A stretch of DNA of 64,000 nucleotides from Pigmentiphaga aceris (lineage in GTDB: Bacteria; Pseudomonadota; Gammaproteobacteria; Burkholderiales; Burkholderiaceae_B): NCBI RefSeq assembly GCF_008119665.1, contig NZ_CP043046.1:4340001-4404000 (forward strand), read 5' to 3'. Both the position numbers and the translations under genes were made by a program. Shown one piece after another: positions 34,402 through 45,422 of the stretch (the stretch's first letter is position 1; each line of letters begins with the position of its first letter). Under the pieces are notes generated by a model. That model searched no databases. It had not been told where the DNA came from and saw nothing but the letters and a program-made list of their open reading frames with translations.

Positions 34402-35331
34402 TTGAATTCGCCTGCCCTGGCCGCGCAGCTTCCGCCCAATCACACACGCCGTCGGCTGATCACCGGCGGCGTGTTGCTGGCCGCCGCTGGCCGCTTGCAT
34501 GCCGCTGATGCACGTGATGCGACCGCTGCCAGCCAGCGGGTGGCCACGCTGTACCAGGGCGCGACCGACATCGTGGTTGCGCTGGGTGTAAAACCTGCGG
34601 CCGTGGTGGAATCATGGAGCGAGCGGCCGACGTATCGGTATTTGCGCGATGCATTGAAGGGCAGCTTGCCGTTGGGCCTGGAGACGCAGCCCAGCCTGGA
34701 AGATTTGATCTATCTGCGCCCCACCCTGATTGTTGGCTCGCGTTTTCGGCATGCGCGCATCGAGCCACTGCTGGCGCGCATTGCACCTACCCTGATGCTG
34801 GACGATGTCTACGACTTCCGTACCGGCATGCGGGAAATCGGCCGGGCAATTGGTCGTTCCGCCTTGGCAGACCGTCTGCTTGCGGCGTTTGCCGATCGCA
34901 CTGCACAGCTTCGTACACGCTTGGCTGCGAGCTTTGGTGCACGGTGGCCGTTGACCGTGTCGGTGCTGGACTTCCGTGACGACCATGTGCGCGCCTATCT
35001 GGAAAACAGCTATTCGGGCCTGATTCTGGGTCAGCTTGGCTTTGCGCGCATGCCAGTGCAGCGCGGGCCGACGCGGGTGATGGAGAAACTGGTGTCGGCC
35101 GAGCAGATTCCGGTGGCTGATGCGGACGTGTTTTTTGTATTGCAACGATCGGGCAGCGCTCAGGTGCAGCGCACCTTGCGTGCCTGGCAGGCGCACCCCT
35201 TGTGGACCACACTGCGCGCCCCGCGTGAGGGCCTGGTGTTCCCGGTGGACAACGTCAGCTGGAGCCTGGCGGGCGGTTTCCAGACCGCGCACAAGGTGCT
35301 GGACGATGTCGAACGGGTGCTGCTGACGTGA
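34402..35331 (+). CDS. Iron-siderophore ABC binding protein (FecB/FhuD-like)
   Basis: 309 aa from a TTG at 34402; a TTG at 34360 inside the receptor gene is the alternative, and no ATG fits. A twin-arginine-like signal is present (TRRRLITGGVLLAAAGRLHA). The fold features of class III binding proteins follow: VALGVKPAAVVESW, LEDLIYLRPTLIVGS and a long linking helix. It is 19 nt behind the receptor and 12 nt before the first permease, so it is in the operon. Confidence 0.88.
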   Translation: MNSPALAAQLPPNHTRRRLITGGVLLAAAGRLHAADARDATAASQRVATLYQGATDIVVALGVKPAAVVESWSERPTYRYLRDALKGSLPLGLETQPSLEDLIYLRPTLIVGSRFRHARIEPLLARIAPTLMLDDVYDFRTGMREIGRAIGRSALADRLLAAFADRTAQLRTRLAASFGARWPLTVSVLDFRDDHVRAYLENSYSGLILGQLGFARMPVQRGPTRVMEKLVSAEQIPVADADVFFVLQRSGSAQVQRTLRAWQAHPLWTTLRAPREGLVFPVDNVSWSLAGGFQTAHKVLDDVERVLLT

Positions 35332-35343
35332 TGTGGTGCTGAC

Positions 35344-36363
35344 ATGGCTTTTCCGAACATGAATCGCCCGGCTCGCCTTGCGCCCGCCGCCTGGTTGTTG
35401 CTGGCGGGCGTCTTGTGGCTGGTGATTGCGCTGGTCAGCCTGAGCACCGGACCGCTGCGCATTGCGCCACGCACGGTGATCGACGCCCTGTTGCACCACG
35501 ACCCCAGCGTTGCGGAACATGTGGTGGTCACCACCACTCGCCTGTCGCGCCTGATGATTGCCACGCTGGTGGGTGCTGCGCTTGCCGTGGCAGGCGCACT
35601 GATGCAGGCCATGACACGCAACCCATTAGCCTCGCCAGGCCTGTTCGGCGTGAATGCCGGAGCGGTGCTGGCCATCGTGCTGGTGTCGTTGTACGTGGCC
35701 CTTTCGCCTGCCGCACTCATCACCGGCGCTGCATTTGCGGGCGCAGCGTTGGCCGGTGCCGCTGTACACCTGCTGGGCAATGCACGCCATGCAGGCCCGA
35801 CAAGACTGGTGCTGGCAGGTGCCGCCATCACGGCCCTGTGCGTGGCCATCACCCAAGCCATTCTGATCGTGGACCAGGAAAGCCTGGACAACATTTTGTT
35901 CTGGCTCGCGGGTTCAACGTCTGCGCGTGACATGCGCGATGTATTGGGTTTGGTGCCAGTGTTGATCTTGGGCCTGATCGGTGCGCTGCTGCTTGCTCCA
36001 CACCTGGATGTATTGGCAGCGGGCGATCAGGTAGCAGCCGGGCTGGGCCAGCGCATGGGTCGCATCAAAGCCGCGACCGGCCTGGCCGTGGTTTGCCTGG
36101 CTGGGGCTGCGGTATCGATGGCGGGCAGCATCGGCTTTATCGGCTTGATCGTGCCGCACCTGGCGCGTCGGCTGGTATCGCCCCGACATGGCTGGCTCTT
36201 GCCTGCCTGTGCGCTGTTTGGCGCAGTACTGCTGGTGGCGGCCGATGTACTGGCGCGTGCCACGGGCAGCATTCAGGAACTACCGATTGGTGTGCTGACG
36301 ACGATAGTGGGTGTACCCGTGTTCATCGTGATGTTGCGGCGGGGTCAGCATGGCCGTGGCTGA
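35344..36363 (+). CDS. FecCD-family ABC permease, first copy
   Basis: 339 aa with ten predicted TM helices, including RLSRLMIATLVGAALAVAGALMQ and the family motif TRNPLASPGLFGVNAGA. The coupling region is GSIGFIGLIVPHLARRLVSP. It overlaps the next permease gene (36350-36363). Together they make a heterodimeric permease for the ferric siderophore. Confidence 0.92.
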   Translation: MAFPNMNRPARLAPAAWLLLAGVLWLVIALVSLSTGPLRIAPRTVIDALLHHDPSVAEHVVVTTTRLSRLMIATLVGAALAVAGALMQAMTRNPLASPGLFGVNAGAVLAIVLVSLYVALSPAALITGAAFAGAALAGAAVHLLGNARHAGPTRLVLAGAAITALCVAITQAILIVDQESLDNILFWLAGSTSARDMRDVLGLVPVLILGLIGALLLAPHLDVLAAGDQVAAGLGQRMGRIKAATGLAVVCLAGAAVSMAGSIGFIGLIVPHLARRLVSPRHGWLLPACALFGAVLLVAADVLARATGSIQELPIGVLTTIVGVPVFIVMLRRGQHGRG

Positions 36364-37399
36364 CATGCAGCGCGCGTGGCGCATCGGTGCGTTCTCGCGC
36401 TTGCCGCCCGGGCCGGCGCTCGGACGCCTGGCGGTGTTGATCGTGCTGCTGCTGGCGGTCGCGGTGTTGTCCCTGAGTGCGGGTCAGCACTGGCTGTCAC
36501 CAGCAAAAGTATTCCAGGCCTTGACCGCACCAGGCCATGATAGCGACGCACTGGTGATCCATCTGCTTAGACTTCCCCGCGTCGTGCTTGCCCTGCTGGC
36601 CGGCGGCGCGCTTGGCGTAGCCGGACTGCTGCTGCAAACCCTGGTGCGCAATCCGCTGGCCTCGCCCGACCTGATGGGCGTGGGCCCGGGTGCGGCAGCA
36701 GCCGCCGTGCTGTTCCTGGCTTACGGTGCAGGGGTGGCTGCACCGAACTGGTTGCCGGTCGCCGCCATTGCCGGGGCGCTGACATGCGGCGCGGCGGTCT
36801 ATGCACTGGCGTGGCGCGGCGGCGTGACGCCGGTGCGCCTGGTGTTGACCGGGGTGGCGGTGGCATCCCTGGCCAGCGCCGTCACCACCTTCGTGCTGGT
36901 GCGCGGACCGGCCAACGCCACCATGTCGGCTTATGTGTGGCTGACCGGCAGCGTGTTCGGCGCTACCTGGACCGACATCGGACGACTGGCCGCATGGCTC
37001 GCGCCACTGGCCATCGCCTTGGCGGTGCTGGCGCGTCATGCAGCCATCGCGGGCTTGGGCGACGCGCTTGCCCAAGGTCTGGGTCAGCGCGTGGAAGTCA
37101 TGCGCGCTGTGTTGCTGACGGTTGCGGTTGCCATGGCAGGTGCGGCGGTATCCTGCACCGGGCCACTGGCGTTCACTGGCTTGATCGCACCGCACCTGGC
37201 ACGCCGCCTGATCGGCCATTCCTTCGGCGTGGCGGCATGGGCCAGTGCGGCCATTGGCGGCCTGCTGGTGATGGTGGCCGATTTGGCAGGCCGTGTGCTG
37301 TTTGCCCCGCGCGATTTGCCGGCCGGCATTTTCGTGGCGGCGCTGGGCGCAGTCTTCTTTGTTCAATTGATGCTTCGTTCGCGTCATCGCGCCGACTGA
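36350..37399 (+). CDS. FecCD-family ABC permease, second copy
   Basis: 349 aa from ATG 36350, overlapping the previous gene by 14 nt; ATG 36365 would avoid most overlap. It has the same family motifs as its neighbour: LVRNPLASPDLMGVGPG and GPLAFTGLIAPHLARRLIGH. A 118-bp AT-rich gap separates it from the ATPase gene, larger than other gaps in the operon, and could hold an internal promoter. Confidence 0.92.
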   Translation: MAVADMQRAWRIGAFSRLPPGPALGRLAVLIVLLLAVAVLSLSAGQHWLSPAKVFQALTAPGHDSDALVIHLLRLPRVVLALLAGGALGVAGLLLQTLVRNPLASPDLMGVGPGAAAAAVLFLAYGAGVAAPNWLPVAAIAGALTCGAAVYALAWRGGVTPVRLVLTGVAVASLASAVTTFVLVRGPANATMSAYVWLTGSVFGATWTDIGRLAAWLAPLAIALAVLARHAAIAGLGDALAQGLGQRVEVMRAVLLTVAVAMAGAAVSCTGPLAFTGLIAPHLARRLIGHSFGVAAWASAAIGGLLVMVADLAGRVLFAPRDLPAGIFVAALGAVFFVQLMLRSRHRAD

Positions 37400-37517
37400 T
37401 CTACTTGATTTCCAGATACTTGCTTTCTATCTACCAGCCTCTTATTGACCTGTTTTCATCCATCCGATTCTTATCCGGCTGCTCTTTGCCTGACCACCGA
37501 TTACCCATTTGCCTCAA

Positions 37518-38336
37518 ATGACTGCATCGCCCGCTCCCCTTGCCTGCCAGAACCTGCACGTGCGCTACGACGCCGTGCCCGTGCTGCGCGGGCTTGACCT
37601 GAGCTTGCCTCCCGGTCGCATCACCGTGTTCGTGGGCAGCAATGGTTGTGGCAAAAGCACCTTGCTGAAAAGCTTCGCGCGCCTGCTCGCACCCAACCAG
37701 GGCACGGTGCTGCTCAATGGCCGCGACATTGCGCAGCAATCGTCAGCACAGGTGGCGCGCGAACTCTCGATGCTGCCGCAATCGTCCACGGCACCCGACG
37801 GACTGACCGTGCACGACCTCGTGCGTCTGGGGCGTTACCCCCACCAGAACTGGTTACGCCAGTGGTCCCGTGAAGACGAGACACAGGTGAACGCAGCCCT
37901 GCGCGACACCGGTCTGTCCGACCTGCGTGACCGTGCTGTCGATACCTTGTCGGGCGGCCAACGCCAGCGTGCCTGGATTGCGATGACACTGGCGCAAGAC
38001 GCGCCCATCATGTTGCTGGATGAACCCACCACCTTCCTGGACCTGGCCCATCAGATCGACGTGCTGGATCTGGTAGACCGCTTGAACACCGAGCGAGACA
38101 AGACGGTCGTGATGGTGTTGCATGACCTGAATCTGGCGGCACGTTATGCCCATCACATGGTGGCTTTGCGCGAAGGCGTGGTGGTGGCAGCAGGTGCCCC
38201 GGCCGAGATCATGGATGCTGCGCTGGTGAAGCAGGTATTTGACTTGGACTGCCGCATCATCGCTGACCCGCTGTTCGGTACGCCGCTGTGCGTGCCCTTT
38301 GGCAAAGGGCGCCAACCCAGCCGCCCACAGCGATGA
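37518..38336 (+). CDS. Iron-siderophore ABC transporter ATPase (FecE/FhuC-like)
   Basis: 272 aa from ATG 37518 (TTG 37509 also possible). Walker A is GSNGCGKSTLL, the Q-loop MLPQSS, the signature LSGGQRQRAWIAM, Walker B IMLLDEPTTFLD and the H-loop VLHDLNLA. This order and the DLNLAARYAHHMV segment are typical of siderophore importers. Its stop overlaps the fhuF start (ATGA). Confidence 0.94.
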   Translation: MTASPAPLACQNLHVRYDAVPVLRGLDLSLPPGRITVFVGSNGCGKSTLLKSFARLLAPNQGTVLLNGRDIAQQSSAQVARELSMLPQSSTAPDGLTVHDLVRLGRYPHQNWLRQWSREDETQVNAALRDTGLSDLRDRAVDTLSGGQRQRAWIAMTLAQDAPIMLLDEPTTFLDLAHQIDVLDLVDRLNTERDKTVVMVLHDLNLAARYAHHMVALREGVVVAAGAPAEIMDAALVKQVFDLDCRIIADPLFGTPLCVPFGKGRQPSRPQR

Positions 38337-39178
38337 TTTTTCGAGCAGCGCGTTGTAAAGCTGAAACTTCTCGAGCTGAAACCTTTCGGGCCGAGCTGAG
38401 CGCTGCGCAATGGGCACCGCTGACCGGCAAACTGGCACTGGCGCTGCCGGAGCCAGGCCGGGAATCATGGGAGTCGGGCAACCAGTCAAAAGGTGAATCA
38501 CTAAGTGCCCTGTTCGACCCCACACGTTGCGCCGCGCTGCTGGATGAACTCGGCCCACGGATAGGCTCGCCATCACGCACGATCACGGCGTCGATGCTTG
38601 GCAAACGACATAGCTTTCTTGCCACGGGTGCAAGCCTGTACGCCATGTCGGTCTACAACCGTGCGTTTGACCTGTCCCCCGAAAACACCTGCGTCGACGT
38701 CACCCATGACGGCAAGCTGTGGCGTTCGCACTTGCGCCTGCGCACTCTGCATACATGCGCGGCCCCCGATGATGCGAATGCCCGTCACGCTTGGCGCGAT
38801 ACCGTGATTGCGCAGTTGTTCGCTCAGCATCTGGCACCGCTGTGGTCCAGCTTCTGTGCCGTGTCGCGCCTCGCGCCTCGCATCTTGTGGGAAAACATGG
38901 CGGTGCGCGTGTATTCCTTGTACGAAAGCCGCATGCCTGGCGACGCCACGCCAGCGCAACGCGCCCGCATCGACGCAGACTTCGCTTACTTGGTGAGCGA
39001 GGCCCCAGGCACGCTGTTCGGGCTGGATCACAACCCGCTTGCCCGTTACTTTCATTCGCTCACGCCGACGGTGGATGACGAAGACGGCACTCGTTTTCGC
39101 AAGACCTGCTGCCTGTACTACAAGCTGCCGTCTGGCGAGCTATGCAGCACCTGCCCGCTGTTGCGCAAGAAAGGCTGA
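38333..39178 (+). CDS. Siderophore-iron reductase, FhuF family
   Basis: 281 aa from ATG 38333, overlapping the ATPase stop. The C-terminal [2Fe-2S] motif is complete: CC, then ten residues, C, two residues, C, in KTCCLYYKLPSGELCSTCPL. By family knowledge it reduces ferric siderophores in the cytoplasm to release iron. It completes the receptor-binding protein-permease-ATPase-reductase operon. Confidence 0.9.
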   Translation: MIFRAARCKAETSRAETFRAELSAAQWAPLTGKLALALPEPGRESWESGNQSKGESLSALFDPTRCAALLDELGPRIGSPSRTITASMLGKRHSFLATGASLYAMSVYNRAFDLSPENTCVDVTHDGKLWRSHLRLRTLHTCAAPDDANARHAWRDTVIAQLFAQHLAPLWSSFCAVSRLAPRILWENMAVRVYSLYESRMPGDATPAQRARIDADFAYLVSEAPGTLFGLDHNPLARYFHSLTPTVDDEDGTRFRKTCCLYYKLPSGELCSTCPLLRKKG

Positions 39179-39257
39179 AGGCGGTCTGTCTTGTTGCGTG
39201 CCCCCGACGGCATGATCACATCAATGCGAATACCAACAGAATCCTTCGGGCGATAAA

Positions 39258-39296
39258 AAACGCCGCCCGTCATCAGATGGTGACCGGGCGGCGTTT
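39258..39296 (-). terminator. Intrinsic terminator after acs
   Basis: A 12-bp perfect stem, AAACGCCGCCCG (39258-39269) with CGGGCGGCGTTT (39285-39296). On the minus strand it is followed by a run of six T, so it ends the acs transcript. It may also serve the plus-strand fhuF operon. Confidence 0.88.
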
Positions 39297-39385
39297 CATG
39301 GAAAGTCCAGCCTCATGTTCAAAAGCTCGAACGGCAGCCTCTTGAACGTTTGGGGCAAGACCCCGCTGAACCTAGCTGCAAACCT

Positions 39386-41365
<1,980 letters not shown>

Positions 41366-41657
41366 CGCAGCACATCCTTCTTCTGTGGTGAATATGAGGT
41401 CAGGGCTGCGGCCACGGTATCGGCAGCCGCTTACTTCAGGCTTACCAATCCGCCAGCCGGTCGCCGTCTGCTGGAAACCCCCAAGGGTACCGAAACCAGC
41501 GGCTGTCGCGGCTTGCAACGCAATATTCTTACTGCGGACAAACCCTGCCAACGTACAATCCGGGCCGCGCCGGTCCTTACATCGGCCTGACTTTTTGGTC
41601 GCCGGGAACGCCCGGCACCCTGTGAGCTGCGCTCGTCACCCCTGGAAATCTCTGTAC
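41366..41657. promoter_or_regulatory. Divergent intergenic region acs / UPF0114
   Basis: About 290 bp between two divergent genes. No operator, repeat or small gene could be supported. Open frames reaching into it are extensions of the neighbours without plausible starts. Confidence 0.4.
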
Positions 41658-42272
41658 ATGTCGAAACCGTCGGCCCCGCTCGACCTGACGCGACCCATGC
41701 GTCCCCTGCCCCGCCTGATCTTCATGAGCCGCTGGCTGCAGCTTCCGCTGTACCTTGGCCTGATCCTGGCTCAGTGCGTTTACGTCTTCCACTTCTGGGT
41801 GGAACTGGTCCACCTGATCGAAGCCGCCTTCGGCAACACGGAAGCCGTGGCGCTGATCGCGCAGACCGTGCTGCCCACCGGGCCGGGACAGGTCGCGATG
41901 GCCGTACCGACCAAACTGTCGGAAACCACCATCATGCTGGTGGTGCTGGGCCTGATCGACGTGGTGATGATCTCGAACCTGCTGATCATGGTGATCGTGG
42001 GCGGCTACGAAACCTTCGTGTCGCGCATGCATCTTGAACAGCACCCGGACCAGCCGGAATGGCTGTCGCATGTGAATGCGTCGGTGCTAAAGGTGAAGCT
42101 GGCCACGGCCATCATCGGGATTTCGTCGATCCACCTGCTGAAGACTTTCATCAACGCGGCGCATTACGACGTGAAGACACTGGTCGCGCAGACCGGCATT
42201 CACACCGTGTTCCTGATTTCGGCAATGGCAATTGCGATGTGCGATCGCTTGCTGGCGGTGGAAAAGCACTGA
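41658..42272 (+). CDS. UPF0114 family membrane protein (YqhA-like)
   Basis: 204 aa from ATG 41658. The motif RLIFMSRWLQLPLYLGLILA opens the first TM helix, followed by TIMLVVLGLIDVVMISNLLIMVIVGGYE, an unusually conserved segment of the family, and two further helices (IIGISSIHLLKTFI; FLISAMAIAMCDRLL). Function is unknown in the family. A strong terminator follows at 42363. Confidence 0.9.
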   Translation: MSKPSAPLDLTRPMRPLPRLIFMSRWLQLPLYLGLILAQCVYVFHFWVELVHLIEAAFGNTEAVALIAQTVLPTGPGQVAMAVPTKLSETTIMLVVLGLIDVVMISNLLIMVIVGGYETFVSRMHLEQHPDQPEWLSHVNASVLKVKLATAIIGISSIHLLKTFINAAHYDVKTLVAQTGIHTVFLISAMAIAMCDRLLAVEKH

Positions 42273-42362
42273 AAGCACTGAAAGCAGTGAGTACACGCTG
42301 CGATCAAGACCTGTATTGACCAGACTCATGCCTTGCCGGGCGTGTCTGGCAGACAGATGACT

Positions 42363-42386
42363 GGCCCGCCTCAAGCGGGCCTTTTT
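42363..42386 (+). terminator. Intrinsic terminator after UPF0114 gene
   Basis: Stem GGCCCGC (42363-42369) and GCGGGCC (42375-42381) with a 5-nt loop, then TTTTT. Confidence 0.92.
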
Positions 42387-42438
42387 ATTGGCTGGCGAGG
42401 CCGCAAAAACGGGCTATCAGGTGCAACACCGACAGTTG

Positions 42439-42457
42439 ATTGAGAGTGCTTCTCAGT
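42439..42457. promoter_or_regulatory. Fur-box-like palindrome upstream of fumarase
   Basis: ATTGAGAGTGCTTCTCAGT has the same half-sites as the site at 32199 (6 of 8 arm positions pair). It lies about 85 bp before the start of the iron-sulphur fumarase gene. Iron control of that gene is an inference. Confidence 0.45.
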
Positions 42458-42542
42458 ACCGATTTTCTGCGTCCGGCAGCCATCCCAAACCGGCTTACAC
42501 TGACGCCCGTCGCTTATCCCCCCTCGTCAGCCGGACACCGTC

Positions 42543-44063
42543 ATGACCACCGTAATCAAGGAAGAAGACCTTATCCAGTCGATCGCTGATGCTGTGCAGT
42601 TCATCAGCTATTACCATCCGCTGGACTACATTCGCCACCTGGCGCGCGCTTACGAGCGTGAAGAAAGCCCCGCCGCCAAGGACGCCATCGCGCAGATCCT
42701 GACCAACTCGCGCATGTGCGCCGAGGGCAAGCGTCCGATCTGCCAGGACACGGGCATCGTCAATGTGTTCCTGAAAGTGGGCATGAATGTCCGCTTCGAT
42801 TCCTGTAAGAGCTTGCAGGATATTTGCGACGAAGGCGTTCGTCGCGGCTACCTGAATCCGGACAACAAGCTGCGCGCGTCCGTCTTGGCCGATCCGCACT
42901 TCGAGCGCAAGAACACCCGTGACAACACGCCCTGTGTGGTCAGCGTCGAGCTGGTGCCCGGCGATGTGGTGGATGTGCAGGTCGCGGCCAAGGGCGGCGG
43001 CTCGGAAAACAAGACCAAGTTCGTGATGCTGAACCCGAGCGACTCGCTGGTCGACTGGGTGCTGAAGACCGTCCCGACCATGGGTGCCGGCTGGTGCCCG
43101 CCGGGCATGCTGGGCATCGGTATTGGCGGTACCGCAGAAAAGGCCATGCTGATGGCCAAGCAGTCGTTGATGGAAGACATCGACATGTACGAGCTGCTGC
43201 AACGCGGTCCGCAGAACAAGCTGGAAGAGCTGCGCATCGAGCTGTACGAGAAGGTCAATGCGCTGGGTATCGGCGCGCAGGGCCTGGGCGGTCTGACCAC
43301 CGTGCTGGACATCAAGATCAATATGTTCCCGACGCACGCGGCGTCCAAGCCGGTTGCGATGATCCCGAATTGCGCCGCTACGCGCCACGCGCACTTCACG
43401 CTTGACGGCTCGGGCGCTGCCCGCCTGGACCCGCCGTCGCTGTCTGAATGGCCGGATGTGAAGTGGGCACCGGACTACAACAAGTCCAAGCGCGTTGACC
43501 TGGACACGCTGACCAAGGAAGAAGTGGCGTCTTGGCAGCCGGGCCAGACCTTGCTGCTGTCGGGCAAGATGCTGACCGGCCGCGATGCTGCGCACAAGCG
43601 TATCCAGGAAATGCTGGCACGCGGCGAGAAGCTGCCGGTGGACTTCACCAACCGCGTGATCTACTACGTGGGTCCGGTCGATCCGGTGCGTGACGAGGCC
43701 GTGGGCCCGGCAGGCCCGACCACGGCTACCCGCATGGACAAGTTCACCGACATGATGCTGGCCCAGACCGGCCTGATCTCGATGGTGGGCAAGGCTGAAC
43801 GTGGTCCGGTTGCGATCGAGGCAATCCGCAATCACAAGTCGGCTTACCTGATGGCGGTGGGCGGCGCGGCTTATCTGGTGTCGAAGGCGATTCGTCAGGC
43901 CAAGGTCGTTGGCTTCGAAGACCTGGGCATGGAAGCGATCTACGAGTTCGAGGTCCTGGACATGCCGGTGACCGTGGCAGTGGATTCGACCGGTACGTCG
44001 GTGCACAACACCGCGCCGAAGATCTGGCAGGCAAAGATCGGCAAGATTCCGGTCATTGCCTGA
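42543..44063 (+). CDS. fumA: Fumarate hydratase, class I (4Fe-4S)
   Basis: 506 aa, the standard length of the oxygen-sensitive iron-sulphur fumarase, which interconverts fumarate and L-malate. Cluster-ligand regions are visible: KRPICQDTGIVNVFL, PNCAATRHAHFTL and the family signature MVGKAERGP. GAGWCPPGMLGIGIGG and the C-terminal SKAIRQAKVVGFEDLGMEAIYEF (read in parts) agree. A Fur-box-like site lies upstream. No ferredoxin or second fumarase is adjacent. Confidence 0.95.
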   Translation: MTTVIKEEDLIQSIADAVQFISYYHPLDYIRHLARAYEREESPAAKDAIAQILTNSRMCAEGKRPICQDTGIVNVFLKVGMNVRFDSCKSLQDICDEGVRRGYLNPDNKLRASVLADPHFERKNTRDNTPCVVSVELVPGDVVDVQVAAKGGGSENKTKFVMLNPSDSLVDWVLKTVPTMGAGWCPPGMLGIGIGGTAEKAMLMAKQSLMEDIDMYELLQRGPQNKLEELRIELYEKVNALGIGAQGLGGLTTVLDIKINMFPTHAASKPVAMIPNCAATRHAHFTLDGSGAARLDPPSLSEWPDVKWAPDYNKSKRVDLDTLTKEEVASWQPGQTLLLSGKMLTGRDAAHKRIQEMLARGEKLPVDFTNRVIYYVGPVDPVRDEAVGPAGPTTATRMDKFTDMMLAQTGLISMVGKAERGPVAIEAIRNHKSAYLMAVGGAAYLVSKAIRQAKVVGFEDLGMEAIYEFEVLDMPVTVAVDSTGTSVHNTAPKIWQAKIGKIPVIA

Positions 44064-44150
44064 TTGGTGTCGTGACAGGCCGATGCGGCCCATTACGACA
44101 GCGCCGCAGCCTGGTTGCGGCGTTTGTCTCTCTTTTTTCTAGGCATTCCG

Positions 44151-44405
44151 ATGAAAGACCAAGTCGCGCAGGATCTGCTGGAAGTCTCCAAAGAGCTGGC
44201 CAAGACCGTTGAGCTGCTCAACGCGACGGTAGCTCGCAATGACGCGTTGCTGTTTGCGTTGGCCGATGCGGCCTTCAGCGTGGACGACGATGTGTTGCCG
44301 AAGACCCTGTCGTGGCTGCGCCGCCATGCCGACAGCGAACCCGAGGGCAGCTTGCTGCGCGAGGGGTCGATCGAGGCAATCAAGGCGCTGGGATTCGAGC
44401 CTTGA
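44151..44405 (+). CDS. Small hypothetical helical protein
   Basis: 84 aa from ATG 44151, 87 bp after fumA. Helical, acidic, with a possible short coiled coil (LLEVSKELAKTVELLNATV). No signal or membrane segment. A strong terminator follows 7 nt after the stop, so it is probably the last gene of the fumA transcript. Family not recognised. Confidence 0.65.
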   Translation: MKDQVAQDLLEVSKELAKTVELLNATVARNDALLFALADAAFSVDDDVLPKTLSWLRRHADSEPEGSLLREGSIEAIKALGFEP

Positions 44406-44411
44406 AAAGAT

Positions 44412-44449
44412 AACGGGGGTGACGCCAAAAGCGTCACCCCCGTTTTTTT
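44412..44449 (+). terminator. Strong intrinsic terminator
   Basis: A 14-bp stem (44412-44425 with 44431-44444), loop CAAAA, then a run of seven T. Convergent with the terC gene end, where it could also act. Confidence 0.95.
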
Positions 44450-44508
44450 ACCCCGGTCTGCAAGCCGTTCCGGTTATCCCGGCACGGCTTCATGCGGTCA
44501 GATGTCGA

Positions 44509-45267
44509 TCACGCCCCGGCGACCGGCGGCTTCTTCTTGCTCGACGCACGTCGCGCGAACAGATTCAGCAATTCAACCAGGCCCGAGAACGCCATTGCTG
44601 CGTACACGTAGCCCTTGGGCACATGGGCACCAAAGCCTTCGGCAATCAGCGTCATGCCGATCATCACCAGGAAGCTGAGCGCCAGCATGACCACGGTGGG
44701 ATTGCGTTCGATGAACGCCGACAGCGGATTGGCAGCGACCAGCATCACGACCACGGCAAAGATCACGGCGATGAACATGATTGGCACGTGTTCGGTCATG
44801 CCAACGGCGGTGATGATGCTGTCGATCGAGAACACCAGGTCAAGCACCAGAATTTGCGCAATCGCGGCCGCAAAGCTGGGTACCACGGCCTTCTTGCCTT
44901 CAAACATGTCGCCCTCTTGCGGGGGATCGACATGGTGATGGATTTCCTTGGTGGCTTTCCACACCAGGAACAGACCACCGGCGATCAGGATCATGTCACG
45001 CCATGACAGGCCCTTGCCGAAGATCTCGAAGACCGGCTGAGTCAGCTGAACGATGAAGGCAACCGTACCGAGCAAGGCCAGACGCAGGAACAGCGCCATG
45101 CCGATACCCAGCATGCGCGCGCGCTTCTGTTGATGCGCGGGCAGCTTGTTGGTCAGGATCGAGATGAAAACCAGGTTGTCGATGCCAAGCACGACTTCCA
45201 TCGCGATCAGCGTCACGAGCGCCACCCAGGCAGCGGGCTGCTGGGCGAGCGAGATGAGGTAATCCAC
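44509..45267 (-). CDS. TerC-family integral membrane protein
   Basis: 252 aa, start GTG 45267 with GGAG at spacing 9. Seven TM helices are expected; the family signatures are [21 protein letters not shown] (in two parts: [21 protein letters not shown]) and [15 protein letters not shown]. TerC proteins are linked to manganese export or metal loading of secreted enzymes. I looked for a yybP-ykoY riboswitch upstream and saw none. Confidence 0.92.
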   Translation of the reverse strand: MDYLISLAQQPAAWVALVTLIAMEVVLGIDNLVFISILTNKLPAHQQKRARMLGIGMALFLRLALLGTVAFIVQLTQPVFEIFGKGLSWRDMILIAGGLFLVWKATKEIHHHVDPPQEGDMFEGKKAVVPSFAAAIAQILVLDLVFSIDSIITAVGMTEHVPIMFIAVIFAVVVMLVAANPLSAFIERNPTVVMLALSFLVMIGMTLIAEGFGAHVPKGYVYAAMAFSGLVELLNLFARRASSKKKPPVAGA

Positions 45268-45375
45268 TATTTACTCCGGGGCAGATACAGCGTGGGCGCT
45301 GCGAGCATCGGAGTTTGCCTGTCAGCTTGCAGTCAGGCTAGTGAAGGCTGCGCTAACAGGTGTGATTAAGGTAAC

Positions 45376-45397
45376 AAAGCCCGCAACAGCGGGCTTT
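45376..45397 (-). terminator. Intrinsic terminator after MFS gene
   Basis: Stem AAAGCCCGC (45376-45384) and GCGGGCTTT (45389-45397) with loop AACA, 26 bp beyond the MFS stop. The T-rich run is short on either strand. Confidence 0.6.
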
Positions 45398-45422
45398 TCG
45401 GTGGTTTTTCCTGTCAATCCTG

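Noticed and set aside
45268..45422. yybP-ykoY manganese riboswitch upstream of the TerC gene
   Set aside because: The conserved core elements were looked for on the minus strand and not seen.
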